This document shows, piece by piece, positions 1 through 11,850 of a stretch of DNA of 64,000 nucleotides. This stretch comes from Sistotremastrum niveocremeum HHB9708 (Eukaryota > Basidiomycota > Agaricomycetes > Sistotremastrales > Sistotremastraceae), in the NCBI GenBank assembly GCA_001630475.1, contig KV419436.1, positions 184,625-248,624 of the forward strand, given 5' to 3'. Below the pieces are notes generated by a model. The model did no database searches. It worked only from the letters and a program-made list of their open reading frames with translations, and was not told the DNA's origin. Numbering within the stretch: position 1 is the first letter of the stretch; every line of letters begins with the position of its first letter. A program made the position numbers and the translations under genes.

Positions 1-47
1 GAGGTCATCTGGTGAGTATAATGTGAGCCGGAATTAGATGTGTGTAC

Positions 48-230
48 CAGTGATAATCTGAGGTCTTTCGTCTCGTCATACACAACCATCCTGAGCCCGT
101 CGCACCTTTCGGATTCCACTCCCCAATCGGCCGGACCATGCCCTCTGAGAGTTCGAGTCCCAACATTCACAGAAGCCGTAGTGTTCTGACTGGAAAGGTA
201 AAATCTTGTCCTTGATGATGATCGCGACAT
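48..230 (-). CDS. Possible first exon of an unrecognised gene running off the left edge
   Basis: On the minus strand an ATG at 230 opens a 61-codon frame (beginning MSRSSSRTRFYL) that reads to a good donor (GTACAC) just left of 48. A possible acceptor (CTCACCAG) lies near the window edge, so the gene would continue outside. I recognise no domain. The head-to-head arrangement with the gene at 835 leaves a 600-bp shared upstream region. The frame is short and the call rests only on an open frame with a plausible splice site, so it could be chance. Confidence 0.3.
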
Positions 231-834
231 GTTGAGTACTCGAGATGTTGGAATAGAGAAGAGTGTCTTCACCGGATGTGTGAAGGATGGGTGAGGAGCT
301 TCCATGAGATGGCGGAGAGGATGATAGTCAGAGATTTTGGAGCCACATTCGATATGATGACATCCAGCATGGTGTCGCGCATGGATACTGGCAAGCTACC
401 TGAGATGATGCTGGCGCGCTGAGGACGTATGTGTAGCGGACTTCGAATATGGTACCCAAAACGGGAAGCCGAAGGCCTCGGCATCTTCGGAGATGGTTCG
501 GAACCTCGGCTTTAACGGATTTAAGGGTGTGTGTGTGGGTCAAGAGCTCGTACCCGCGCTACTTGACCCCTGGTCCGCGCTCGCAGCCTTACACCCCCCT
601 TGGAAAAAAGGAGCTCGATCTCCCGTGGCAGAGTCTTATTATGAAACAACTTTGAGACGTGTTAATAGCTTCGAACTTTGGAAATTCAAGCTGAATATGC
701 GTTTCAGGATGCAAGGCAAGCTCATTTCTCGGCAAAGTCCGAGCGCCCATGTTGAAGCCGCTCGTCTGTGCAGAGCTCTGTGCAGGCGTCTGCAAGACCA
801 CGATGCTACATTCTCGCCATCGCTCGCTCTCATA
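231..834. other. Intergenic region between divergent genes
   Basis: About 600 bp without a convincing gene. Frames are open upstream of 835 in phase with the next gene, but the conserved-looking protein starts at 835, so this stretch is best read as promoter and 5' leader sequence for one or both flanking genes. No TATA box or operator is claimed. Confidence 0.4.
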
Positions 835-1759
835 ATGCCACTTCTTAAGAGAAAACCAGCTTCTCCAACACAGTCACCGACTAAACTGTCTCGAACTCTC
901 CAGCTGGCGTCATCCTCTCTAACGGACGTTGTCTCGACTACTAGTAACTTGCCAACATCCAGCACGAGCGGAAGTCGTTCAGCAGAATCACTTGGCTCAC
1001 GAAGTGGATGGCCAGGAACTGAAGATGAAATTGCTCGAAGAGATCAATTTGGTCCTGTGAGAGGAGGATCAGCGGGTTATCCTCAACCACCTCAGCCGAC
1101 GACTGCGGTGGAACAATATTGGGCTGCGAGGGCGTTACGTGCCGAGGCTTTGTTGGATGCTAGAATGGGACATCAAGCTGAATTGGATAGTGCGACGAGA
1201 GCCGCAGAATTCAAACGTGAAGTACGGCGGATATCATAGCGCGATCATGTGTCCTATCACTGACTCCCGTCTTTTATAGCGAGACATCAATCACTTGAAT
1301 CGAATACATGACTCGAGGACGCGACGGTTAGAGCTTGTGGTGGTATGTCCTTCTGCTGACGCGCCCTCTCTGCTGAACTGATGGGGGTTTTTAATAGATA
1401 GGATTGGCTTCTCTTTTAGTCCTGCTGCTCGGGCTTCTCGTCTACGTTCTTCTGCGCAATCCGCACCCTGCACGAGCCTCAAGCTGGTGGACTTCTCATT
1501 ACACAATACCCATTCTGTCTCCTTTTACCTCCGTGGTACGTTCCAACTTGATTATTCGGTGCGCATCATTAAACGAACTGTGTAGGTTGAGCATGACAAT
1601 TCATTTGTTGGCTTGAGGACTATCACTCTGGGTATTGGGTTGATCTTGGTTGCGATTGTGAGCTATATCGCTGTCAAGCATCCCTCTTGGATCTTTTCTG
1701 GTACTTTCTTCGACCGGTTGAGTACATCGCAACATCCGCCATCCGAGAGACGGTCATAG
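835..1759 (+). CDS. Conserved basidiomycete protein with a coiled-coil region and two C-terminal transmembrane segments
   Basis: Four exons fit at 835-1221, 1280-1342, 1398-1535 and 1586-1759. All have GT-AG borders and the phases join perfectly, giving 253 codons. The N-terminal 100 residues are Ser/Thr/Pro-rich and probably disordered. A segment near residue 105 (YWAARALRAEALLDAR) continues into a charged, probably coiled-coil stretch. Two hydrophobic helices follow (around IGLASLLVLLLGLLVYVLL and TLGIGLILVAIVSYIAV), separated by a conserved-looking loop (PILSPFTSVVEHDNSF). I recall similar proteins in agaricomycetes but no assigned function; an endomembrane protein facing the cytosol with its N-terminus is an inference. 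The start at 835 is chosen because upstream in-frame sequence is of low quality and the homologue-like region begins here. Confidence 0.7.
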
Positions 1760-3040
1760 TTCTTGAATATATCTCAGCAGTCCTCTTTCATTATCATTAT
1801 TTTGATCAATATAACTTCGGATTCAGAGCTTCCGAAGAAAGGGCTCTAGTGTAGTGTGGTGGGTGTTACTTTGAGGTTCGTAACCGAGAGGTTATTGACC
1901 GGGTTAAATACGCGTTATGAACCTGTGTGTGACAAGAATGCTGGTGAAAATGGTGTAAAATATCAGACTACCCGGGAAACGAAGCCTATCGAAATTCTGA
2001 GCCGTTTGGCACACTCAGAATCATTAGACGCCGGGCTCGGGATACATTGTTCGGCGGTAGGTCAGCCGGGGAGAGACCCTCGGAGTTACCGGGTTTAGCG
2101 CTCGGCATTCTCGGCATCATACTCTAGTAGTCCGAAATTCAGCAAGGAAGGCTCTGTAGGTTAGAAACAGGTTAGAAACAGGTGAAAAACATGTTTTAAA
2201 CGTTATAAACCCTCCGGAGCGCCCGGGGACTCCGCCCCCAGACCCCCTTACAGAATATGTGACAAACTGTTATAAACCACAGATAATAACACACATGGGA
2301 CCCCCGGACCAAAGTAACTATCACACATCACCATTTTGAGTAAAACACACCACACTACTCTAGTGTATGTTGACAGTAGTCCGTGATCGATGTCAATGGA
2401 TACTAGTATTGTGTATAAGAACATTGATTGGAGCGATTCCGTGTCAGGATTGACCAAGGATTCGCCTTCAACCTCCTGGGGTATAAGCGTAATACAGTAG
2501 CAAGTTGGTTACGTTATCGTCTTATCTCCATCAACGGTGTCGTGATTGCCTTGTAGCATTCAGTGGGTACGTTACAAGGTCGTCAAGGCACCGTTGCTCA
2601 AGGAACATCTTTGGCTGTCCACCTCTGCCTTGTTTCCCTTTTTGGTTGTCTTTGATCCGAAATGGAGCCATCTGGTTGACGTGGGAAAAATGTCGCATGC
2701 TTGGATCAACACGTATAATCATAAGGGACACAACCTCTGGCCTCTCTTCAACAATTTCAAGCTCGTTGGTTAGACTTCAGTCCTCTCTATATATGGTATT
2801 GCCTTGAGATATGAATTTTTCAATTGTGTTCTGTGAGTTTTGAGAGTCTGATTGACAGGCGGGCGAATTGAGATCCAGAAGAACATGCTTCTCAGACGCT
2901 CAGGAACCGCCCTGCACGGTTGGACTCCGCTGGCGTGTCGAATCTTAATGAACTGAGGCAGGACCTACACTGCCTTCACATTCCCAAAACACGCTCACGA
3001 ACCCCCCATCTCTCCTTGACCAACCTCTATCAAACTGCCC
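1760..3040. other. Intergenic region upstream of NWD-A, including a promoter block repeated before NWD-B
   Basis: No convincing gene. The part from about 2560 to 3040 is recognisably similar to about 13160-13643 upstream of NWD-B (shared AAGGAACATCTTTGGCTGT, TTGACGTGGGA and CTTCTCAGACGC motifs), so the promoter was duplicated with the gene. A GC-rich patch near 2215-2250 sits between two copies of GTTATAAACC (near 2202 and 2270) and could be a small transposon scar. Confidence 0.5.
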
Positions 3041-6000
3041 ATGGACGAACAGAATGGTGCGAATAGCACGAGGTACATCGAACATTTATATTCGCGGCAG
3101 TCGACTCATGGCTATTCCCAGTGAATTGCAGCAGCGACTTGAGGTGTTCGGTCAGTACCATTATCAAGAGTAAAGAATCCTGGGTTGAATAGCAAGTCAG
3201 AGATTCGAGGAGATAATTTTCCCGTCACCCATTCTCAGACGTACACTGTTGTTACTCGCAAGAGCAAATATTACGTGACGCTAGGATCCGAATCAGGGAC
3301 AATACAGAAGTCGAAAGGGGCACTAGTTTACGGACCAAATCCCGAATGGAAAGAGTCTTTCGTTTTGTGAGCGTTTTCTGTTTACTATATATATCGAGCT
3401 AATGAACGATCGAAATCGTGTGCAGCGAAGATGTTATGGAATATATTACGCTCAAGGTCTACAGAAAACACAGCGTTGGTAAGGATACGCTAGTCGGTGA
3501 GATCAAAGAAGACATAGCGAACCTCAAATCTATCCTGCTCTCGAGAACGGAATTTCCGGATGCTACTCAGGCTGGTGAGCAGTCATATGGTGCGCTGGTT
3601 TAGAACTTAATGAAATGCTGACAATACTGAAGATCGCCACTGGACAAAACCCAAGACGCTGGCCGTCTCGAGAGATACCGCGGACGATTCACTTCCCTCA
3701 CTATCCTTCTGCTTCTCTCTCACTGAGAAATCGATACAAGACGGGTATCACCACGAGCCCGCCATCAATCTACCCGGCAGTGCACAAATTCTCAGCGTTC
3801 CGCTTCAAGCCAAGAACATCAAAGGCGGGAGCGATCATACCACGTTGGAGGAGGTAGATGCGCTGAAGACAACATACACTGACCCAGAGGCTCCATCAGA
3901 TGCCTCGGCCATGTCGGAATCAAAACCAACGCTTGCCGGAGATGACGAAATGAAGGACGCCGTTTCTGCGGCTCAGATTGCGTTGATCACCCTTCGGAAA
4001 ACATCACCCTCTAGTTCGCAAAACGCATCTGATGATGCTAACGCTCTGAGCGATGCTGTGGGGTCTATGATACCAGTTGCCGAAAGCCTCGGAACCCTGC
4101 TTGACAAAGTCGGAATATTCGTGGATCTCGTGCAGAGAATGGCCGAGGTAGCCTCCGATTCTCTCATATTTTTCTCGCGAAGAACTAATGCATCCCATGA
4201 GGTTCACCCATATGCCAAGCTTGCCTGGGCGGTGCTATCAGTCCCTTTTACCGTCAGTATCCTTTTTGATGACTCACAGTTTGAAAATCATTGAAAAATG
4301 CTTTAAAGATGCTCCAAGCACAAATCGAGCGTGACAAGAAGCTCAAAGAACTGGCCCAGGCTATCAATGGGGCGTACGCTATTCTGACCCGGCTTCAGTC
4401 AGCACAGAATATAGGCGCGCAATATCAAAATGAAATAGTGACGCGCCTTGTGATGCACACTATGAAATGCGGAACATTTATCTGTGAAGAATGCTCCAAG
4501 CATCAGAGTTTCGGTGCGTCACAGTCCTTGTCCACAGCGAGAAAGAGAACCGTAATGTTAACACCGTCATCTAGTCGGCCGAGCTGCCACTAATTTTATC
4601 AGCCTGAAGGACGTTAGAATGAAAGAATTCAAGGATGGCTTTGATGATCTCAGAAGAGAACTCAGCCAAGCTGTGACCGTTGAGGACCTGATTGAAGACC
4701 AGAGAAATGGGGCTACTGTTCGCGATCTGGGTAAGCGTACGAGTTGCATCTGAGTTTATTTGTTTATTAAGGGGCTTTTCAGCTATACATACCCTTCATT
4801 ATGTCGATGGCGCAGGATTCGTACCTTCCAAAGCCTGCCTTCGAGGTACGCGCACGGCTCTCATTGAAGACATCTCCAAATGGGTGAAGGAAGGCACCGA
4901 GGCTTCGAAATCTGAGCCGGAACCAAAGCCGTCGACCGGCGCATCGTTATTTTGGTTGACGGGATTTGCCGGATCCGGCAAGTCTTCAATCGCCAATACC
5001 ATCGCTGAGAAATTCAGTGCTGGTAGCGAGCGATGTCTCGGATCCTCCTTTTTCTTTGATACTTCTCAATCTGTGAAACGACGTGCCGAGGACATATTTT
5101 CAAACATATCTCGAGATCTCGCCGGGTTCAATTCCGAATTCAAGAACGCACTCGTCGGCATCATTGCCAACAACCCTGACCTCAAGGGAACATCATCCGT
5201 TCGCCGACAGTTCGAGCAGCTGGTTTTGGAACCCACGAAGAAAGTCGCATTTACAGGAAGCGTCTTGATTGTGATAGACGCCTTAGATGAATGTGGTTGT
5301 GATGCCGAAGACGAACGCCGAGACTTTCTGAGGATTCTCTCTTCCGGCTCTATCATCAATTCTTCCTCTCCCAGCTCTACAGCTCTCTCAGATCTTCCGA
5401 ATCTCAGTCATCTTCCCCCGAATTTCCGCATCTTCCTGACTTCTCGGCCAGAGAAGGAGTTCGAAGACGTATTCGCACGATGTCCCAACATGACGCGTCA
5501 AGATTTGCAGGATGTCTCCACTGAACAAGTGGACGATGATCTCGGCAAATATTATCTGGATCGTTTCGGACGTCGATCGGATGGCTTGGATCTGAGACAG
5601 AGGTTTAACAGGCTGTCTCCTGGTGGGGATTGCATTCGGTTGCTCACGGAGAAAGCCGAAGGCCTCTTTCAGTGGGCTTTCAGCGCTTGTGAGTTCATAC
5701 TCAAAGACAGGACGCCGCTGCCAGTTCTCGAGAAGCGATTTGCCTCTATTGTCAAGAAATCCGACCTGAAGGGTCTCGATCGATTATATTCTGAGATATT
5801 ACAGAATATCGTGGAAATCAACATTACCGGCAGCGATTTTACTGCCGATGAAGTTGCAGAAACGCTCGGGTATTTTCGTTCTGTCCTAGGCCGAGTTCTT
5901 TGCGTCCAGGATCCCCTAAATATCTCAGATCTACAGGATCTTCGCCCCTTGGAGGAAGATGACAGTCATACCAGATTTTTCTTGGAGCACATGGGGTCCG

Positions 6001-8792
6001 TCTTATCTGGCGTTTCGAGCGACGAACCCATCCGAGCGGTTCATACTTCATTCCGCGACTTCCTCTTTGATGGTACTCGCGGTGGAAAATATCACATTGA
6101 TGCCGGCGAGCAAGACGATATACTCGCCAAAGCATGCCTCAGAGTCTTGAATGACCAGCTTAAATTCAACCTCTGCCATATTCAATCCTCTTATACGTCT
6201 CATGACGATGGCCGGGTCAAATACTCCAAAGCATGGCTACGCGATCGAGGTTCCGGTGTCCTTATATACGCCTCTGTTTTCTGGTCTAATCATCTGACCA
6301 AAACTTTGTACAACGAAGAGCTCGCCGCACTCCTCCACACCTTCATCGAGCACCGATTCCTTCACTGGCTTGAACTGCTTGGCGCCATCGGCGAAATTTA
6401 CGTAGCCTGGGGTGCTATGAAAACCTTGGTAGAGTGGACTGCGGTTCGTCGTTTATTTATCCATCGTGTAGCAAATTCTCATGATGTGATTGACCAGAAC
6501 TACGATCTCAAACTGTCAGAGTTTGGACAGGACGCACAAAAATTCATCAGCCACTTTGCTGATGTCATAGCGCGTAGCCCACCACATCTCTATATATCCG
6601 CACTCCCTTTCGCCCCTCGATCCAGCCTCGTATCACAACGGTACCTTCCTCAATTTCCTGGATCTCTCAGTGTTGAAAAGGGGAAACAGCAAACCTGGTC
6701 TCCAATAGATCGAGCATTTGGAGATCGTGGTGCTTACGAGACAAAGGATATCTCCTCGATCGCATATTCACCTGATGGGACTATTCTTATTGCCGTCGCA
6801 TGGACCGGCATTGTGTGGCTCTGGAATCCTTTGACAGGTCAATCGATGGCTTCGTTCTCTGGCTTCGAGAAAAGTCGGGCACGACTTGTTGAAATCTCCC
6901 CAGATGGCAGATATTTTGCGATCGGATCTGAGAGTGGGGACCTGGTGCTTCGTGATATGAAGACACAGGCAGTACTGTGGGGACCGAGGTCCGTGGGAAG
7001 TGGTCAGGTGTCATGCATAAGGTTCTCTCCCACCCTTCACTTTGTCTGCGCTGGAACGGAGTTAGCGTACATTGGATCTTGGGACGTGGCAACTGGCACT
7101 AAACTGGGAGCCGGTGCCGATCCAGATGTTCAGGTCAAACTACATCCAGAATCAGGGCACTACATGACCCTATCGCAGGATACGACCCTCGTAGCATGTT
7201 CGCCATCTGGTGAATCGCTTGTTCTGTTCAGCCATGATGATGGCGGCGGAAAATGGTTGACCCGACGCGAGATCGCAACATTCACCGAGGAAGCATGCTG
7301 TCTCGCCTTCTCGCCCAACGGAGATCGTCTCGTCTCTGGACACAAATCGGGAGCTGTCAAGCTCTGGGACGTTAAAACGGGGAATCAAATCTCTGATTAC
7401 CCCACCCAGCACACAAACCAGATTTCGGCGCTCGCATTCTCTTCTGACGGCTCCTTCTTCATTTCTTCATGCTATGGTCTGACCGTCCAAGCATGGAATG
7501 GAAAAGGGGCCCCAATTGGAAGGGCACTATCAACTTTCAGGAAAACGACTAAAGCTATTGCGATCACTCAGGATGCCAGATCTTTCGCAACGGCAGCGGT
7601 GGACGGCAGCATCTCCATATGGGACAGAGTGGGGATGCAGCAGTCGAGCTTGCTGAGCGCAGAGCGAGAGTCTCAGCTCCTTTTCCCAACTTTGATTGCA
7701 ATATCCAATGATAACACGCGTTTCTACGCAGCCTGCTTCGATCATTCCATCCGAGAGTTTCACCTGGAGAGTGGAGATGAGATTGGAGTACCCATGCGGG
7801 GACACCGCAGCACAGTCCGTCACTTGACGATCTCACCAGATGGAACTCGATTAGTTTCCTGCTCCGACGACAGGACTATCAGAATTTGGGACATTGAAAA
7901 GCAAACGCAAGCTCATGATCCTTTGATAGGACATTCAAGCTTTGTGTGGTCCATCGCTTTCAGCCGTGACGGAAAGCGGCTTCTATCATGCAGTGGAGAT
8001 CGAACCATACGTATCTGGGACACTGCAACATGGGATATGATAGGGAAACCTTTGAGAGGCCACACTGACACCCCGAGAGCTGCCGTGTTTTTCGACAACG
8101 CGACGCGAGTGATCTCAGGGTCCGAAGATCAAACGATTCGTATTTGGGATGCGCAGTCTGGGGATCAGATAGGCGAGCCTCTAAAGCTGCACGATGCGAA
8201 TATCCATGCCATCGCTATTTCCCTCGAAGAGGACATAGTCGCTTCCGCTGATCTCGATGGAGTCATTCATGTCTGGGACCCCTCAACTGTGACTTCGACA
8301 CTGCAAATCCGTCATACCCTCCATCACGGCACAGATGAAGTACGATCACTTGCTTTTTCTGGGGACGGAACCAGACTGCTATCCACTAGTACTGATCATA
8401 CTATCTGCCTATGGGATGTCAATACCGGAGATCTGATCGGTACACCGTTCGAGGGCCATAATGCCCGGGTCTGGCGCGCATTCTTCTTGGATGAAGCACG
8501 TATCATCTCATCTTCCGATGACGGTACAATTCGTATCTGGGACATCGAGGCAGAATCATCCGATCCAGAATCTCGACTCGATTTACCACAGTCCTTCTCG
8601 CGAATCGACTACGATGGTTGGGTTCATTCAAATGATAACCCACCAGATTTGTTGTTGTGGCTTCCTCCGCATTATCGTCCAGGATTCCAATGGGGTCGAT
8701 GTCGCAAAGTGATCGGTTGTGAGCCGATCGAGATTGAATTCTCTCGGTTTCAACACGGGGAAGATTGGACGAAGTGTATAGACCAACAGTAG
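3041..8792 (+). CDS. NWD-A: C2-like / NACHT / WD40 STAND protein (NLR-like), apparently intact
   Basis: Ten exons: 3041-3072, 3122-3150, 3201-3366, 3426-3574, 3633-4147, 4202-4252, 4309-4513, 4575-4730, 4783-6443 and 6498-8792, in phase throughout, about 1752 aa. Domains in order: a C2-like domain (about residues 20-120; FPVTHSQTYTVV, KYYVTLGS, NPEWKESF); an acidic linker; a helical domain with HPYAKLAW; NACHT with P-loop GFAGSGKSS near 495, Walker B LIVIDALDECG near 596 and FLTSRPEKE; then 14 WD40 repeats (about 1075-1680), enough for two seven-bladed propellers; and a conserved basidiomycete C-terminus (WLPPHYRPGFQWGRC). STAND proteins are ATP-driven switches in which WD40 repeats sense a ligand and the N-terminal domain signals. 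Here the C2-like domain would be the effector or membrane-targeting module (inference). It is the first of four tandem paralogues. The last intron (6444-6497) is 54 nt with no stop, so it may be retained. Confidence 0.9.
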
Positions 8793-8879
8793 ATCTAGTT
8801 TGGGACTTTGGGAAGCGGGATGGTGTATTTTAATTTATTTGTTGCCATTTGAAGACCCCAAACGAAGGTTCTCGCTGCA

Positions 8880-11850
8880 TGAATACTCAGTACTCATTGT
8901 CAACAAAAATTACTTCCGACGCTGGACTCATATCCGGTACCCGACACTGCTTCCGGCACCGACGAGTTGTCAAAACTTTATGATCGAGGATCCATGATCA
9001 ATGGTAGTCTGTTATCGATCGAATTTAGTCGGGAAAGGCTCTCCTCTATTGGAGGATAAACCTACGACGTTGACAGCGGTGATCTTTTCTACTTCGGGCA
9101 CGTGAGGCTCCCGTCATGCTCTTCTTTGACTGGTACTACCAGGAGTGGCACGGATCTCGGATGGGTTCAAGGTAAACAGTCACTCTATAAGAGACCTTGT
9201 CGCTGGGAAGAGATCGTATAACGCGATTGAGCCCGACAGGCTTGCGATTCTTGGGGTCGAGGATCGGAGCGCTGGATGACCGCGAGCGGGAACGAAGTGG
9301 CAATCAAGGAGACACTTGATGATAGAGTAAATATGGGTACGCGGAGAGATCGATGTATGATCAAGTTCTATAGGTTGGATTGATCAGCTCAGAAGACGAC
9401 CACGAAAGTATAAACGTACATCATTCATCCACATATGTGGCTTTTCGGCCTGCGTTCCACTTCAGGACTAAATCAGAAGTCTGAGAACATTCCGCAGCGC
9501 CATCTTGATGATCCCACGATGGTTGTTTAGTGATCAGCGCTCGTTGTGCTATCGATTAGGAGGAGCGGGGATGGGAAGTGAACGAGGATAGGACTTCTGA
9601 AATTTGGGGGTGGGTGCGATAGTGGAACGACGAGCGTTGGAGACTCGCGAGAGATAGAGAGCATTCTGCAGCGGGTTTTGAGCCAGCACTAACTCGTCCT
9701 GCATCCTGCAGCGGCTCGACGAAGAGATTGCGAAGAGATTGCGAGGAGACGTCAAGCAATTGCATCTGTCGTAGAGACCGTCATGAGGACCATTAGGATG
9801 TGGAGAGCGGGAGAGGAGCTTACGGGATGTTCGCCATATACACATGAAGCTCTCTTGTACCCCAATATTAACGGATAGCCCTCTCGATATGGCGTGTTGC
9901 ATGCCACGTCACTTTCGATGTATGAGTCAGCCGACTTCCGTATGCATCGACAGGGACCGAGTGAATTGAGACGGATGAGTTGTGAGAGACGACAGCTGTG
10001 TTGCATGAGAGGAAAGAGTACGCAGAGATAGTACTGGGAGGTGGTACGCTACTCATCGCGGGCTTGCACGCGTTACAAGCCAGTGAGTCATATTTCTGAT
10101 TCCACTCAGTCTCATATCAAGGGCTATACGGATGACTATACTCACAGAATACAAAGGAGGTGGGCCATTGGACGAGCTGGATGACACGACACGAAGCCGA
10201 AAATGATACCGGTGAGACTGATGATCCGTAGCCCATTCCTGCGATTCGAATTCCCCAAATGATATAGATCAATGGTCTCGATAGAATGGACGATGTGATC
10301 ATCATGGCCACACCTACTGGAGAGCGTGTCGAGCATCCATGGCCTGGATGAAGGCAACGGCTTCAATCGTGGGAGATGCCGACATCCCTGTTTTCGAATT
10401 CTCGCCCAATTTCGTCTTTTGCGATCCCGTAACTCGAAAACACCCTCCCTCGAGATGGGCCAGTAATCGTATCAACTCCATGGTTTTCATAGTACTCCAG
10501 TATCATGTATTGGTTATATTTCTTGAACAAGTGGGCGAAACCAAAAAAAAAAGACGATGACGTCATTTTCGCCGCCGTTGCGGGCACTCCAGATCTCAAC
10601 CAGCTCCAGTCCCCAGCTTTACCCACTCGATGTTTTCTCTGAGGAAGAGGGCCCAGTCCTTCCCCCCTTTCTCTTCGAAAGATCCGACAGTAGGTCGTCT
10701 TCGAGACCTTGATGTCGATCAGCGCGGACCCCAACCTCAACCCCGTAATGACACTTCGTTTCAATTAGTCTCACGGCTTGAACAACTCGTCTCGGGCTCT
10801 CAGTACCGCGGAGTACACAAGCTCATATAGCTTTATGCGATGCTGATGTGCCGGATGCGGTGTCGTTTGTGGTCGAAAAGCACACTGAGAAGCTCCCATC
10901 AGAATCAACAGAAAATTCAATCAATCAGAGACGAGCGTACGGTGGGCATACTTTGATGTCCCGCATCATCCAACTGCCATCTCTGGGACAGGGCCAACGA
11001 AAGGGACGAGAAAATCCCTTTCAAGCAAGAGGGCGTTGACCTGGTAAATCCTGTACCATCATATTATTGAATATAGCTCCTGCCGAGAGACCAGACAAAG
11101 TTCGGACGAGAGTTGAAGGGGTATATGGAATGTCGGCAACTATGGGTGATGGGGGCTTGATGGACTGCGACTTCTTCAATGATCAAGAATATCGTAACGA
11201 TTACGCGATGGTGGATGGAGAGACTAACGAGGGTGATCTGAGGGAAGGTACAACGGGCATTGAGTCCTACCAGTAGACCGCGTCCTGATGCCGCTCATCT
11301 TGTCAAAGCAGGATGCCTGTCAGAGCCGAATGTTCATCAATAACCATCCAGGGCATTCAAGGGGTCCGATGGAAGATACTCACGGGAGAGGATCTTACAG
11401 CTCTCAGAATATTCTCTCTCTCCAAACATTCCATACCACATGTGAATGCCACATCCAGATCATTGAGTACTATCCGACTCTTTCGAAAACTGGGCGCCTA
11501 TGCAACGCTTTGAGCGAAGGAGAGGTGACACAGCGAGTGTACGGATTGCCAACCCTCATCAATTGACACGATGCGAGGAGAGGAGTGGACCGCGTGGGGG
11601 AATTCGAGGGAGGGTCTTTGAGATGGTAATCTCTGTGCAGTGAGCTCAGCTTCAAGGACGAGATGTTGCGATGATAGGTGAAGAAAGATCGGGAAAGGAA
11701 CCAACGTGGCAGATGGAGGACGAGCCAGCGAGAGTGAGGCGGGGCTACGGACAGCATGCGACTAAAGCCAGAGCTCGGATTCTCCGCGATGCATGTCACG
11801 GCCAGTTGAAATGACAGGCCAGAGATCTCGTTTCGAACGGCATCTCATTC
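8880..11850. repeat. Intergenic duplication block, copy 1 (3' of NWD-A), holding decayed sequence
   Basis: This block recurs at 19690-22870 after NWD-B and in part at 30205-31920 after NWD-C. Shared landmarks are ACGTTGACAGCGGTGATC (9064, 19890, 30420), GATGAAGGC.ACGGCTTCAA (10348, 21332, 31865) and, in copies 1 and 2 only, a stretch from about 10830 to 11800 (GCATGCGACTAAAGCCAGA near its end). On the minus strand around 10100-10390 copy 1 reads a hydrophobic stretch (MMITSSILSRPLIYIIWGIRIAG) that is broken in copy 2, suggesting a remnant membrane-protein gene. No frame is conserved across all copies, so I annotate no gene. Confidence 0.7.

Noticed and set aside
493-834. N-terminal extension of the two-TM protein gene (open frame from 493)
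   Set aside because: The frame is open, but the conserved-looking protein begins at the ATG at 835 and the upstream residues have no coding character.
2200-2290. GC-rich patch with GTTATAAACC on both sides as a transposon
   Set aside because: Only a 10-bp direct repeat and no inverted ends; too little to call an element.
9549-9902. 117-codon minus-strand frame after NWD-A as a gene
   Set aside because: Counterparts after NWD-B and NWD-C are open in other frames and do not preserve the protein, so it is decayed or non-coding.
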